Assembly (NCBI RefSeq): GCF_000258515.1
Contig: NZ_AJLF01000001.1
Span: 806,001 to 870,000, forward strand
Length of the DNA stretch: 64,000 bases
Direction of reading: 5' to 3'
Source: Thermococcus zilligii AN1
GTDB lineage: Archaea; Methanobacteriota_B; Thermococci; Thermococcales; Thermococcaceae
The position numbers were made by a program, and so were the translations under genes. This document shows, one piece after another, positions 1 through 8,545 of the stretch (positions are counted from its first letter, which is position 1; each line of letters begins with the position of its first letter). The notes beneath the pieces were generated by a model, which ran no database searches, was not told where the DNA came from, and saw nothing but the letters and a program-made list of their open reading frames with translations.

Positions 1-522
1 AATGCTCTCAACGCCGAGGACATTATCATCCACGGCGGCGACATTCACGGGGACTACCACAGGGCCTTCATGAACACCCTCAGGCAGTTCAGGGAAATAG
101 AGGCTCTGGCTATGGACTACGGGGTACGACTTTTAGTTGAAAACCTTACAGGGGGAAGGATAGGAGCTTTTCCCCACGAACTCATTCCATTTATCGGCGA
201 GAACTCGGCCGTTTGTCTCGACGTTGGACACGCCTTTTTAACGGCCATGAGATACGGACTTCCACTCCAGGAGTTTGACGTTCTCTCGGGGAGCGCCCGT
301 GAGTTTCATGTCCATGATAACAACGGAGAAAGAGACGAACATCTCCCGCCTGGCGAGGGCATGATAGGGGTTCGCTATATCCTTAGAATGATTGAGAACT
401 TCCGCCCCGAGAACGTCGTCTTTGAGGTTAGAAACTATTCAAACCCAATGGGGGTTATTGCCGGGATAAACGCCATCCGGGAGGGTAAAGAGATGAAAAT
501 CGCAAGGGAGGTGTCCCTATGA
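1..522 (+). CDS. TIM-barrel sugar-phosphate isomerase/AP endonuclease-like protein (5' end outside window)
   Basis: The reading frame is open from base 1, so the N-terminus is missing. The visible 173 residues look like the C-terminal half of the xylose isomerase/endonuclease IV TIM-barrel superfamily. Likely metal-site residues are His/Gly/Asp in IIIHGGDIH, Glu in LLVENLTGG, Asp and His in CLDVGHAF, His in FHVHDNNG and Glu in VVFEV. The substrate cannot be read from the sequence. The stop overlaps the pstC start (ATGA at 519-522), so the two are translationally coupled and probably in one transcript. Being in a phosphate-uptake operon suggests a phosphorylated-sugar substrate, which is inference. 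Confidence 0.8.
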   Translation, partial: NALNAEDIIIHGGDIHGDYHRAFMNTLRQFREIEALAMDYGVRLLVENLTGGRIGAFPHELIPFIGENSAVCLDVGHAFLTAMRYGLPLQEFDVLSGSAREFHVHDNNGERDEHLPPGEGMIGVRYILRMIENFRPENVVFEVRNYSNPMGVIAGINAIREGKEMKIAREVSL

Positions 523-1436
523 AACGGGACGGCTTCAAGGCACTTACTTATCCTGCGGTTTTCTTCGTGTTCATCCTCTTTACTTTGATGCTCCTCGTCT
601 ACTTTTTCCAATCCAGTCCTGCGTTCCACCGCTTTGGACTGGGAGTTTACACACGGAACATCTGGAAAGCGGCCGAAGAACCGGAGTTAGAAGACTACGG
701 CCTTCTTGCGGCCATTTGGGGAAGCATCTACACCGCGACCATAGCGACCCTCCTGTCACTTCCGCTGGCGATAGCGTATTCCCTCTTCGTAGTTGACTAC
801 TCCCCAAAGCGACTTAAAAAGCCCCTGATAGTGATGTCAGACATCATGGCAGGCCTTCCGACTGTGATCTACGGAGTATGGGGTGCAACGTTCCTCGTCC
901 CGTTCCTGAGGGACTGGGTTATGAAACCACTCCACGACCACCTCTCGTTCATTCCACTCTTTTCCTACCCCCCAGCCACTGGCTACTCCTACCTCTCGGC
1001 CGGTGTGCTCCTGGCAATAATGGTTACTCCCTTCGCCTCGGCCGTAATCAGGGAGGCATACTCGATGATCCCCTTCACCTACCGCGAGGCGGTCTATTCC
1101 CTCGGGGCGACGAAGTTTGAGGCCACGAGAATTCTCCTCGGCTACATAAAGCCCGCCATAGTATCGGGCATGATACTGGCCTTCGGAAGGGCCGTGGGGG
1201 AGACGGTCGCGGTTTCCCTCGTCATAGGCAACGCCTTCAACCTTGAAATTGGGCTCTTTGCGCCGGGTTATACCGTTTCGTCTCTCATCGCCAGCCAGTT
1301 TGGGAACGCCTTCATCTATGGGTACATGACCCCTGTCCTCTTCGCGGCTGGACTAGCACTCTTCGTGGTAGGTCTTGTGGTGAACGTCATCGGGCTGAAA
1401 ATGCTCAAGGGGTGGGAGGAGAATGTTCACCTTTAA
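519..1436 (+). CDS. pstC: Phosphate ABC transporter permease PstC
   Basis: Integral membrane subunit of the high-affinity phosphate importer PstSCAB. The 305-residue protein has an N-terminal membrane segment at about residues 12-32, then a BPD_transp_1 domain with about five more helices. The cytoplasmic coupling loop that contacts PstB is visible as [21 protein letters not shown], split here as [10 protein letters not shown] followed by VYSLGATKFEA. The ATG at 519 overlaps the preceding stop and follows GGGAGGTG at 506-513. pstA overlaps its 3' end by 14 bases. A PstS binding protein is not in the window and would be expected upstream. Confidence 0.95.
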   Translation: MKRDGFKALTYPAVFFVFILFTLMLLVYFFQSSPAFHRFGLGVYTRNIWKAAEEPELEDYGLLAAIWGSIYTATIATLLSLPLAIAYSLFVVDYSPKRLKKPLIVMSDIMAGLPTVIYGVWGATFLVPFLRDWVMKPLHDHLSFIPLFSYPPATGYSYLSAGVLLAIMVTPFASAVIREAYSMIPFTYREAVYSLGATKFEATRILLGYIKPAIVSGMILAFGRAVGETVAVSLVIGNAFNLEIGLFAPGYTVSSLIASQFGNAFIYGYMTPVLFAAGLALFVVGLVVNVIGLKMLKGWEENVHL

Positions 1437-2253
1437 CAGAAAATTAGTTGAGAAGGTCTTCCTGGCCCTAACAGCTACACTCACGGGCCTCGCACTGTTC
1501 CCGCTATTCCACATCATTCTAACTGTCGTAGCGAAAGGCCTGCCCGTTGTGCTTGAAAGGGGTGTCACCTTCCTCTTTGGAACCTTCAAAGAAGGGGGCA
1601 TAGGGCCAGCCATAGCGGGAACCTTTATTCTGACGTTCCTGTCTGCCCTTATCGGGGTTCCGATAGCGTTCCTCGTCGGTCTCTACGCCTATGAATACCC
1701 GAAGAGCACGATAGGGAAGTGGACAAAGGTCTTACTCCAGATAATGATAGAGTTCCCGACGATACTCGTCGGAGTGTTCGTCATGCAGGTTGTCGTAGTT
1801 CCCATGAGAACCTACTCCGCAATAGCCGGAGCGCTCGCACTGGCGATAATACTCACGCCTTATGTTGCAATTTACACCCACGAGGCGATGAGGGAGATCC
1901 CCTTCACCTACCGCGAGGCGGGATTCTCCTTAGGACTGACGAGGGCAAAGGTTCTCTTCAGGGTTTTGGCGCCAATGGCAAAGAAGGGCATCCTCACGGG
2001 AGTTTTGATAGGCCTCGCCAAGGCCGCCGGGGAAACCGCCCCAATACTCTTCACAGCAGGGGGCCTCTACGAAAGCTATCCTGAATCCGTAACCAATCCC
2101 ATCGGAGCAATCCCGCTCCTAATCTACCGGCTCATTCAGAGCCCAAGTCCAAAAGACCACGCCATGGCCTGGGGGGCCTCGCTCGTCCTGATGACCATAT
2201 TCCTGGCCATCTTCCTCCCAGTGAGGCTCAGCATGAAGGAGGTGAAAATGTGA
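1423..2253 (+). CDS. pstA: Phosphate ABC transporter permease PstA
   Basis: Second membrane subunit of the Pst phosphate importer, 276 residues with about six helices. Its coupling loop [17 protein letters not shown] is nearly the same as that of PstC, as expected for paralogous permeases. The start overlaps the end of pstC, with GGGAGGAG just upstream. The stop overlaps the GTG start of pstB by four bases (GTGA), so the operon is tightly coupled. Confidence 0.95.
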   Translation: MFTFNRKLVEKVFLALTATLTGLALFPLFHIILTVVAKGLPVVLERGVTFLFGTFKEGGIGPAIAGTFILTFLSALIGVPIAFLVGLYAYEYPKSTIGKWTKVLLQIMIEFPTILVGVFVMQVVVVPMRTYSAIAGALALAIILTPYVAIYTHEAMREIPFTYREAGFSLGLTRAKVLFRVLAPMAKKGILTGVLIGLAKAAGETAPILFTAGGLYESYPESVTNPIGAIPLLIYRLIQSPSPKDHAMAWGASLVLMTIFLAIFLPVRLSMKEVKM

Positions 2254-3011
2254 AGTTTGCTATAGAGACGAAGAACCTCCACGTTTACTACGGAAAAAAC
2301 CACGTGATAACGGGTGTTGACCTCCAGATACCTGAGAAAGGAGTGTTCGCCCTGATGGGGCCGAGCGGCTGCGGAAAGAGCACCATGCTCAGAACATTCA
2401 ACAGGCTGATAGAGTTGAACGATGAGGCGAGGGTTGAAGGAGAAGTCCTGCTCTTTGGGGAAAACATCTACGGTAAAGATGTCGACCCAATGGATGTCAG
2501 GAAGCGCGTTGGCATGGTGTTCCAATACCCCAACCCGTTTCCCCACCTAACGATCTACGACAACGTGGCCATCGGCCCGAAGCTCAACAGGATGGTGTCT
2601 TCGAAGGAAGAACTTGACAAGAGGGTCGAGTGGGCGCTCAGGAAGGCGGCCCTGTGGGACGAAGTTAAGGATCGCCTGAATGACTACCCGAGCAACCTGA
2701 GCGGCGGCCAGATGCAGAGGCTTGTAATAGCGAGGGCTTTAGCAATGAAACCCGAGGTGCTACTCATGGACGAACCGACGGCTAACATAGACCCTGTCGG
2801 AACCGCGAAGATAGAGGAGCTCCTCTTCGAGCTTAAGAATGACTACACAATAGTACTCGTGACGCACTCGCCGGCCCAGGCCGCCCGCGTAAGCGATTAC
2901 GTTGCCTTCCTCTACCTGGGGAAGCTGATAGAGGTAGGCCCGACGAAGAAGGTGTTTGAGAACCCCGAACACGAGCTGACCGAGAAGTATGTTACCGGGG
3001 CATTGGGGTGA
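2250..3011 (+). CDS. pstB: Phosphate ABC transporter ATP-binding protein PstB
   Basis: ATPase that energises phosphate import through PstC/PstA. The 253-residue protein has Walker [10 protein letters not shown], the Q-loop ([10 protein letters not shown]), signature LSGGQMQR, Walker [10 protein letters not shown] and the H-loop THSPAQA. The GTG start at 2250 overlaps the pstA stop. PF(P/F)-type residues after the Q-loop are characteristic of the PstB subfamily as opposed to other ABC ATPases. phoU follows after four bases. Confidence 0.96.
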   Translation: MKFAIETKNLHVYYGKNHVITGVDLQIPEKGVFALMGPSGCGKSTMLRTFNRLIELNDEARVEGEVLLFGENIYGKDVDPMDVRKRVGMVFQYPNPFPHLTIYDNVAIGPKLNRMVSSKEELDKRVEWALRKAALWDEVKDRLNDYPSNLSGGQMQRLVIARALAMKPEVLLMDEPTANIDPVGTAKIEELLFELKNDYTIVLVTHSPAQAARVSDYVAFLYLGKLIEVGPTKKVFENPEHELTEKYVTGALG

Positions 3012-3015
3012 TGTT

Positions 3016-3612
3016 ATGAGGAAGCTCCTTGACTTAGGTATGGAAAAGCTGAGGAAGCTTATAACTGAAATGGGTGAGATGGCCTTACTCTCCCTTGAAG
3101 GTGCCAGGAAAAGCTTGGAAGGGGAAAGAAACTCCGTCGAAGAGATATCGAGCAAACTGCATATAATGCGAGAAGAGGTCCTTGACATAGCCACAGAACT
3201 CCTCGTTAGGTACTCACCGGTGGCAGGCGACCTGCGCTTCATCCAGAGCGCCATTGATGTATCCTACGACCTCTACAGGGTTTCACGCTACGCGATGGAG
3301 ATAGAGAGAACCGCCAGAATCGTTGAGTCCGTCCGCCCTACTCCTCTGCTCGAAAGGGGATTTTCCCTCACTGAAGAGGCCCTAAAGACCGCCATAGAAG
3401 CCTTCCAAAACCTCGAGGAGGCGAACTATGGGAAACTCCTTGAGCTCGATAAGGAGATAGACGAGCTTTACATCAGCTCCCTTCGCGGAATGAAACAGGA
3501 GAAGTGCCCTCCCTTTGAGGCCCTCATAATGCGCCACCTTGAGAGGATAAGCGACCACGCGAAGGAGATAGGGGCCCGGGTTGTCTACATCAGGGAGGGG
3601 AAGAGAGTCTAA
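3016..3612 (+). CDS. phoU: PhoU-family phosphate-uptake regulator
   Basis: PhoU proteins are peripheral helical-bundle proteins that modulate Pst transport. This 198-residue copy shows two repeated three-helix units. One carries the family pattern LLVRYSPVAGDLRFIQSA, the other MRHLERISDHAKEIGARVVY, which has the conserved E-R-xxDH metal-binding pattern. An in-frame ATG at 2989 lies inside pstB. The ATG at 3016 is preferred because it sits just behind the pstB stop and the GGGGTGAT motif. It is the last gene of the operon. A T-rich stretch at 3640-3665 could end the transcript. Confidence 0.92.
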   Translation: MRKLLDLGMEKLRKLITEMGEMALLSLEGARKSLEGERNSVEEISSKLHIMREEVLDIATELLVRYSPVAGDLRFIQSAIDVSYDLYRVSRYAMEIERTARIVESVRPTPLLERGFSLTEEALKTAIEAFQNLEEANYGKLLELDKEIDELYISSLRGMKQEKCPPFEALIMRHLERISDHAKEIGARVVYIREGKRV

Positions 3613-3682
3613 ACTTCGAGGGAATCCATCGCGATGTTATTTTCCTTTCTAAGAAAATTTATTAAAAGCCACCAGAAATCTG

Positions 3683-4771
3683 TCACCCGATGCTCCATAT
3701 CCAGTCCATGCTTACTGAACCGGTCCAGTGATCGTCGAACCAAAGTAGGTGGGGGCGTACCATCTCAATTGAAGCCTCTAGCTTCTGGTGGGCTGTTGTT
3801 GGAGAGCTTGGAACGTGAGTTATAAACTGGTACCCGGGTTCAAGTTTAACCCAGCTGTCAGCATAACTTCCCGCCTTATCTCTGTTAAATTCGTACGTCC
3901 ACCTGACCCAGTCACCGTTGGTGTCGACTGTTATTTTGAAGAGCTTGATTACCTGGTCTATTGTAATGGATGCCCCCCCTGTCCCTAAGGTGTATGAAAT
4001 CGTGGACTGGGTGTTTGAGTTGTATGCATCAACGTTATGGCTCGGGCCAAAATCTACCAGCCCAAAAACACTGTTCCCGTCGGGCTTAACGTTGGCATAA
4101 ATCTTAACTTTGTCAATCTCCCAGCTGTTCCCATAGAGGTAATACCCCGACCAGACGTAGGTCTTCATGTCCACAACCCGGTAATCGTTACCTGGGTCCA
4201 TGTCCGCAAGCCTGTAAACTTCCCATTCAAGCTTTAACCTGCCGTAGGGTTTCCAGTTATCGTAGGAATTCCACTCAAGAATCCCCTCAATATAAGCACT
4301 CACCGTTGTTGTCGCCATAGGGGTGTAGATTTCGGTGGGCTCTCCATTAACCTTTACCTGCCACGAGAACTCAGAAGGCTCTACCTCAAGGGTGACCTCA
4401 CGGTTCCAGTCTACCCTGGAGAACTCCCTCTTGGCATCATCAAGGAACTTGCCAACGTCTTTTATGTTGGTCCCCGCGTATATGAAGAACTTGCCGTCCG
4501 GAAGAATCTTCACGGCGTAGAGTGTGTTGTTCTCGAAGATTGGAGCGCAGGGGATAACTCTTGTATCGACCAGAGTTTTTAGTAGTTGAGAGTCAACAAC
4601 CTCAAAGTTACCATTTTTTAGGCCCGTCAAAACCGTGAGGACATCCCGGTTTGTTAGAGGCACTCCAGAAACTGAATCTGTCGAAGAATTACTGCCCTGG
4701 GGGTACGCTGAAACAACAAGGAGACTTCCAACCAATACCCCAAACACGAACCATACCATTTTTTGTCGCAT
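3683..4771 (-). CDS. Hypothetical exported protein
   Basis: Not recognised beyond being an exported protein. The 362 residues start with MRQKMVWFVFGVLVGSLL, a signal peptide or N-terminal anchor with a likely cleavage site around VSAYPQG, followed by a Ser/Thr/Asn-rich linker. The rest is rich in beta-strand patterns, Trp and Tyr, as in extracellular domains. There are no cysteines and no catalytic motif that I can name. The start at 4771 is chosen over 4798 because GGGGGAGGG lies six bases upstream. It is monocistronic, with its own TATA box at about 4814-4828. Confidence 0.75.
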   Translation of the reverse strand: MRQKMVWFVFGVLVGSLLVVSAYPQGSNSSTDSVSGVPLTNRDVLTVLTGLKNGNFEVVDSQLLKTLVDTRVIPCAPIFENNTLYAVKILPDGKFFIYAGTNIKDVGKFLDDAKREFSRVDWNREVTLEVEPSEFSWQVKVNGEPTEIYTPMATTTVSAYIEGILEWNSYDNWKPYGRLKLEWEVYRLADMDPGNDYRVVDMKTYVWSGYYLYGNSWEIDKVKIYANVKPDGNSVFGLVDFGPSHNVDAYNSNTQSTISYTLGTGGASITIDQVIKLFKITVDTNGDWVRWTYEFNRDKAGSYADSWVKLEPGYQFITHVPSSPTTAHQKLEASIEMVRPHLLWFDDHWTGSVSMDWIWSIG

Positions 4772-4813
4772 TCGACCCTCCCCCAATGGGATTGCCAACT
4801 TTAAGTTAGAATT

Positions 4814-4828
4814 ATAATATTTAAGCTT
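4814..4828 (-). promoter_or_regulatory. TATA box of the exported-protein gene
   Basis: On the minus strand the sequence reads aagcttaaatatta, a typical Thermococcales BRE/TATA. It is about 45 bases upstream of the chosen ATG, so the leader would be roughly 20-25 bases. Confidence 0.6.
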
Positions 4829-4884
4829 TTCGAGTCTAATGTACTTTACTTTTCATTATGAGAGCCCTCCTTCGGGGCAGGAGG

Positions 4885-5109
4885 TCAGAATTCCAGCGAC
4901 TCCATCGCGACCTTAATCCATCTCAGATAGGAGTCCAGCGTCCCCCTGAGGGCGGAGTTGTCCTTTGCTAAGAAGCGGATCACCACTTTTTTTCCGTCCC
5001 TCAGGAACTCTATCCTGCTCCGTCTGTAAGGGACACTCTCGTGCTCGTAGAGAACGCTCTCGTAGACGATCCTCGCGAGGTCCTCATCTGGAAAAGAGAT
5101 CTCGATCAC
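4885..5109 (-). CDS. pcc1: KEOPS complex subunit Pcc1
   Basis: Small dimerising subunit of the KEOPS complex that helps make the universal tRNA modification t6A. The family pattern is clear: IEISFPDED, then VLYEHESVPYRRSRIEF, and the C-terminal SALRGTLDSYLRWIKVA. With the GTG at 5109 the protein is 74 residues, near the usual size, and GTGA overlaps the stop of the upstream Brix gene. ATG codons at 5193 and 5169 would add up to 28 Gly/Arg-rich residues lying inside the Brix coding region, which looks like frame shadow. The start is therefore the least certain part. Confidence 0.85.
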   Translation of the reverse strand: MIEISFPDEDLARIVYESVLYEHESVPYRRSRIEFLRDGKKVVIRFLAKDNSALRGTLDSYLRWIKVAMESLEF

Positions 5110-5753
5110 TCCTTCGATTGGCCAGGTTCCCCTTGCGCCCCTATCCCCTGAGCCTCCTTGTAGTCCCATCTCCTCCCGTCCTCCATTATCCATATCTTGA
5201 CGCTTATGAGGGGGCCGACCGGGTTCTCCTTATCAACGTCGAAGCGGTAGAAGTTGATCGCCATCCCGCGCGGGTGCCTCTCGATAACGCCGAGGACGTC
5301 CGTGTTGTACTTGTTTGCTATACCCTGAAGGGAGAGCTCACCCCTCGGGACGAAGGTTCCACCCGTGAGTTCCGCAAAGGCCTGAGCAAAGGCGACGTGG
5401 TCGAGCCCAACGCGCTTGGCGGTGGTTACAACGAAGGGCATCTCCTCGCGGAGGGGCCTTACATCCCTGTGCCCCATCTCGCGCTGGAGTTTTATGCCGT
5501 GGAGGTAGAGGTAACCAAGATAACCCCAGTCGTTTGGGTCGACCTTGATGAAGGTCATCTTGAGCGGGTTCCCCTTCCAGACGTTGATTATCAAAAGCCT
5601 CTCGTAGTTCCTGTCGTAGGCCTCCATGAGCAGGTCCTGGATGGTCTTCTTCCCCCTAGTCAAATAGAGTGAATTGGGGAAGACCTTCTCCAGGTCGTGG
5701 CCGAAGCTCCTCGTCCTCCTCGTTGGCCTGTGGGAAGTCGTTATCAGCATCAT
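5106..5753 (-). CDS. Brix-domain ribosome biogenesis protein
   Basis: Archaeal Brix/IMP4-like protein expected to bind rRNA during large-subunit assembly. The start MMLITTSHRPTRRTRSF is the conserved N-terminus of the family, followed by LEKVFPNSLYLTRGK and the VPRGELSLQGIANKYN region. An ATG at 5795 would add 14 residues unlike the family and lies over a TATA-like element (gctttttaacc). The start at 5753/5750 is therefore preferred. The stop overlaps pcc1, so both are likely one transcript, linking tRNA modification with ribosome assembly. Confidence 0.88.
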   Translation of the reverse strand: MMLITTSHRPTRRTRSFGHDLEKVFPNSLYLTRGKKTIQDLLMEAYDRNYERLLIINVWKGNPLKMTFIKVDPNDWGYLGYLYLHGIKLQREMGHRDVRPLREEMPFVVTTAKRVGLDHVAFAQAFAELTGGTFVPRGELSLQGIANKYNTDVLGVIERHPRGMAINFYRFDVDKENPVGPLISVKIWIMEDGRRWDYKEAQGIGAQGEPGQSKE

Positions 5754-5869
5754 TGCATTCCCAAGCTTGAGTGCATGGTTAAAAAGCTTTCTCATCGGCA
5801 GATTCTTATTTCTGATTATCCAGTGGACATGAACCGGGAACGTGCCGGGACGCTGAGGGCCTTTGCTTG

Positions 5870-6240
5870 AATGTTCATCACCCCCTCTAATCCAATCAGC
5901 TTCGCGGCTTTCTCCGGCCCGTAGCTTCCGCTGTTCTCTGGCCGGCGGCCCTCAGGAACACGTTCGGCTCTCTTTTTCTCCTCCCCCTCGCGATCTCAAG
6001 GGGAGCTCTCAAAGTTCGCCCTCGCCGAGGGCCTGGTGATAGCCCCGGGCCGGCCGGTTTGGTACGGCTCCATAAAGCGCACTGTCAAAGGCCACCCCAA
6101 TAATTAACCCCAGCACCAGCTGTCGCGATGAGCCTCCCCGCGGGAGAGCCCCTGACGGTCTATCACCTCTTCGGCTTTGCCCTTATAAGCCGCTGGAGCG
6201 CTGAGGTTCTCCCATCCTGAAGGTGAGGTAGGGGGCGAGC
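5870..6240 (-). pseudogene. Decayed gene, possibly aldehyde:ferredoxin oxidoreductase-family remnant
   Basis: The stretch between the glycosyltransferase stop and the Brix promoter is about 440 bases long and has no intact frame. Read on the minus strand with frame changes, it gives protein-like pieces: YKGKAEEVIDRQ near 6190, LIIGVAFDSALYGAV near 6090, ALGEGEL near 6020, and SYGPEKAAKLIGLEGVMN near 5910. The first pieces resemble the C-terminal part of the tungsten aldehyde:ferredoxin oxidoreductase family (...KAExV..xQ..., ...TG...L...G...NLER.FN). The match is from memory and weak. The last piece does not follow in the expected order, so more than one fragment may be present. Confidence 0.4.
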
Positions 6241-6909
6241 TCAGAACTTGAGGTAAGTCTCCATAAAGCGGACGACGTCCCTAAAACCAAAACGCCCCTC
6301 CCGGTTTGGGTCGTATATCATGCTTACCGCCTCTTCCCTTATCCTCGCCCCCATCTTTGCGGCCTTTAGCAACATCTCCGTCTCCACCTCGTAGCGGTCG
6401 CTCTCTATCTCAGGCAGGAACTCCCTCCTGTAGGCCCTGAAGCCGCTCTGGGTGTCGGAGACGTAAGTTCTGAGCTTGAGGCGGATCAGTCTGGTCGTGA
6501 TTATGTTGCTCAGCCGCCTGTGGAGGGGTCTCTTTCCGGCTTCCTTGACCTTCCGCGCCCCGATTACCATGTCGGCCTCTCCCCTGACTATCGGCCCAAC
6601 GAGCTTGATTATCTCCTCGGGCCTGTGCTGGCCGTCGGCGTCCATGAAGACAACGATATCCCCGGTTGCGTTTTTCACGCCCTCGCGCATCGCGCAACCT
6701 TTGCCGCAGTTCCTCTCCAGCCTGATGACCTTTATCTTAGGGTTCTTCTCTGCAAAAGCCCTTGCCACTTCACAGGTTCCGTCTGAGGAGCCGTCGTCGA
6801 CCACTACCACTTCATCGATGAAATCGGGAATCCTCTCCAGCACTTTGGGAAGGCCTTTTTCCTCGTTGTAGGCCGGGATAACGACGCTTATTTTCTTCTC
6901 TCCGAGCAT
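6241..6909 (-). CDS. Family 2 glycosyltransferase (dolichol-phosphate mannosyltransferase-like)
   Basis: GT-A fold glycosyltransferase that should transfer a sugar from a nucleotide donor, probably to a polyprenyl phosphate or a membrane glycan. Motifs in order are VVIPAYNEEKGL (nucleotide binding), VVVDDGSSDGT, the DxD motif in VFMDADGQH, and the acceptor-side DTQSGFRAYRR. There is no membrane segment, so the 222-residue enzyme is cytosolic or peripheral. ATG at 6909 directly abuts the panB stop, so the two are cotranscribed although functionally unrelated. Confidence 0.88.
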   Translation of the reverse strand: MLGEKKISVVIPAYNEEKGLPKVLERIPDFIDEVVVVDDGSSDGTCEVARAFAEKNPKIKVIRLERNCGKGCAMREGVKNATGDIVVFMDADGQHRPEEIIKLVGPIVRGEADMVIGARKVKEAGKRPLHRRLSNIITTRLIRLKLRTYVSDTQSGFRAYRREFLPEIESDRYEVETEMLLKAAKMGARIREEAVSMIYDPNREGRFGFRDVVRFMETYLKF

Positions 6910-7764
6910 TCACTTCTCCCCCAGCCTCTCGAGGGCTTTTTGGGCCTTCTCCCTGAAGTCTTTCTTATCTAAGAACTCCCAGTAGTGCTCCCTGCCCGGG
7001 AATACCCCGGCCTTGACTTCGCTGTTGTAACTCTGAAGGGCCTTCAGTATTGCCTCGCCAAGGCCGGCGTAGCGCTTCGCAAAGGGCGGCGAGTTCTCAT
7101 AGATTCCGAGGAGGTCGTGCCATACCAGAACCTGGCCATCAACCCACGGCCCGGAGCCTATGCCTATGGTGGGGATCGAGACCTCTTCAGTTATCAGCTT
7201 CGCAACGTCTGCAAGGGTAAATTCCAGAACAACGGCGAAAGCCCCAGCTCTCTCAAGGGCCTTGGCATCGCGGAGAATTTCCTCAATCTCCTCCTCGGTT
7301 TCCCCCATGATCCTGTAGCCGCCAATCCTCAAATAGCGCTGGGGCGTTAGCCCCGTGTGGCCCATGACCGGGATTCCCATCCTGACGAGCTTCCTGACGA
7401 GCTCCTCGTGGTCGGCACCGCCTTCTATCTTGACCGCATCCGCACCGGCCTGGATGAGCCTCATCGCGTTCTTTACGCCTTCTTCAACGCTCACCTCGTA
7501 GCTCCCGAAGGGCATGTCGGCCAAAACCAGCGCCCTCCTTACAGCCCTCGCTACTGCCCTCGTGTGGAAGACCATCTGCTCCATGCTCACGTTGAGCGTG
7601 TTAGGTTCTCCGTAGACCACCATGCCGAGTGAATCGCCGACGAAGACGATGTCGATCCCTGCCTTATCCGCCAAAAGTGCCGATGGGTAATCGTACGCTG
7701 TAACCATCGTGATTTTCTCCCTTCCCTTCATCTCACGAATCCTCTTCGGCGTTATCTCCCTCAT
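6910..7764 (-). CDS. panB: 3-methyl-2-oxobutanoate hydroxymethyltransferase
   Basis: First step of the pantoate branch of coenzyme A synthesis: adds a hydroxymethyl group from methylenetetrahydrofolate or an equivalent to alpha-ketoisovalerate. The 284-residue protein has the family signatures [38 protein letters not shown] and GHTGLTPQ, with the metal-site Asp residues in GDS and ADMPFG. It has a short leader with GGTGATGGC before the ATG. Thermococcales use PanB with pantoate kinase and phosphopantothenate synthetase. Those partners are not in this window. Confidence 0.95.
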   Translation of the reverse strand: MREITPKRIREMKGREKITMVTAYDYPSALLADKAGIDIVFVGDSLGMVVYGEPNTLNVSMEQMVFHTRAVARAVRRALVLADMPFGSYEVSVEEGVKNAMRLIQAGADAVKIEGGADHEELVRKLVRMGIPVMGHTGLTPQRYLRIGGYRIMGETEEEIEEILRDAKALERAGAFAVVLEFTLADVAKLITEEVSIPTIGIGSGPWVDGQVLVWHDLLGIYENSPPFAKRYAGLGEAILKALQSYNSEVKAGVFPGREHYWEFLDKKDFREKAQKALERLGEK

Positions 7765-7792
7765 GCCATCACCGGCACCGTTTCGACGGCGG

Positions 7793-7804
7793 GCTAATTA
7801 ACGG
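7793..7804 (-). promoter_or_regulatory. TATA box of panB
   Basis: The minus-strand sequence accgttaatta lies about 30 bases upstream of the panB ATG. It is divergent from and about 10 bases away from the vapB TATA box, so the two promoters share one short intergenic region. Confidence 0.5.
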
Positions 7805-7813
7805 TTTCGATGG

Positions 7814-7840
7814 GCTTATATACCGATGTCGGTAATTACC
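7814..7840 (+). promoter_or_regulatory. vapBC promoter with overlapping palindromic operators
   Basis: TATA box gcttatatac at 7814-7823. Directly on it lies TACCGA-tg-TCGGTA (7821-7834), a perfect inverted repeat with a 2-base spacer. The fully palindromic GGTAATTACC (7831-7840) overlaps that. Ribbon-helix-helix antitoxins commonly repress their own promoter by binding such sites, so these are the probable VapB operator. The binding is inferred; the repeats are seen directly. Confidence 0.65.
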
Positions 7841-7853
7841 TGCGGGTGGTGGA

Positions 7854-8114
7854 ATGGGAAAGGTGAAGACCAGTGTTTACATCGATGGTGAACTGTGGAA
7901 GGAGTTCAAAGAGCTGGCCCGGCGGGAGAAGAGCGAGGTCAGCGAGCTCCTTGAGGAGGCGCTGGTGAACTACCTCATAAACGAAGTTTTGAAGGACGTA
8001 GACGACTCAGAGGTGCCCCTGTGGTTCGAGCCTTTGAAAGTCAAAGGGGAGAGCAGTGAGAAGCTCGTGAGGGAGATGAGGGATGACAGGGAGAAGCGTT
8101 TACTTGGACACTAG
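7854..8114 (+). CDS. vapB: VapB-type ribbon-helix-helix antitoxin
   Basis: Antitoxin of a type II toxin-antitoxin pair, 86 residues. The N-terminal 45 residues (KVKTSVYIDGELWKEFKELA, then SEVSELLEEALVNYL) form a CopG/RHH DNA-binding unit. The acidic, proline-containing C-terminus (SEVPLWFEPLKV and beyond) is the likely toxin-binding arm. ATG follows GGTGGTGG. The 3' end overlaps vapC by 32 bases, as expected for coupled synthesis. Confidence 0.85.
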   Translation: MGKVKTSVYIDGELWKEFKELARREKSEVSELLEEALVNYLINEVLKDVDDSEVPLWFEPLKVKGESSEKLVREMRDDREKRLLGH

Positions 8115-8544
8115 TGCGATTCTGAAGAGATACCTGGACGAGGAGGGCAGCGAGGTCGTGAAGAGGCTCTTCATGGACGCATACAGGGGGGAGGTGAAGC
8201 TGACCTTCAGCATCTGGAACATCGGAGAGGTGATCGGCGTACTCGATAAAAGGCTGAGACGGGGACAGCTCAGCAAAGAGGAGTTTGACTTCCTGAAAAA
8301 AGGCTTCCTGGCGGAGATAAAGCGGCTCACGAGGCTGGGCGTCCTGGAAGTCGTTCCCGTCCACTCCCTGATCCTGGCAGACGCCTGGAAACTGATCGAG
8401 AAATATCACCTGTACCAGGCCGATACCCTGCAGATAGCCTCGGCAAAGTACGCGGAGGCGGGGAGCTTTTATACTGCCGACGGGAGGCTCCACCGGGTGG
8501 CAATCGAGGAAGGTTTAAACTCAATACTCCTCGGGGGTGAGTGA
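8083..8544 (+). CDS. vapC: VapC-type PIN-domain ribonuclease toxin
   Basis: 153-residue PIN-domain protein. The four acidic active-site positions are visible: Asp in VYLDTSAIL, Glu in NIGEVIGVL, Asp in [10 protein letters not shown] and Asp in YTADGRL. Together these bind Mg/Mn for RNA cleavage. VapC toxins usually cut tRNA or rRNA; the target here is unknown. The stop is one base before the archease ATG, so the toxin-antitoxin pair runs directly into an RNA-processing gene set rather than standing alone. Confidence 0.88.
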   Translation: MTGRSVYLDTSAILKRYLDEEGSEVVKRLFMDAYRGEVKLTFSIWNIGEVIGVLDKRLRRGQLSKEEFDFLKKGFLAEIKRLTRLGVLEVVPVHSLILADAWKLIEKYHLYQADTLQIASAKYAEAGSFYTADGRLHRVAIEEGLNSILLGGE

Positions 8545-8545
8545 A

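Noticed and set aside
5106-5193. Longer Pcc1 starting at 5193 or 5169
   Set aside because: The extra Gly/Arg-rich residues lie within the conserved Brix C-terminus and do not resemble Pcc1. The GTG overlapping the Brix stop gives the normal length.
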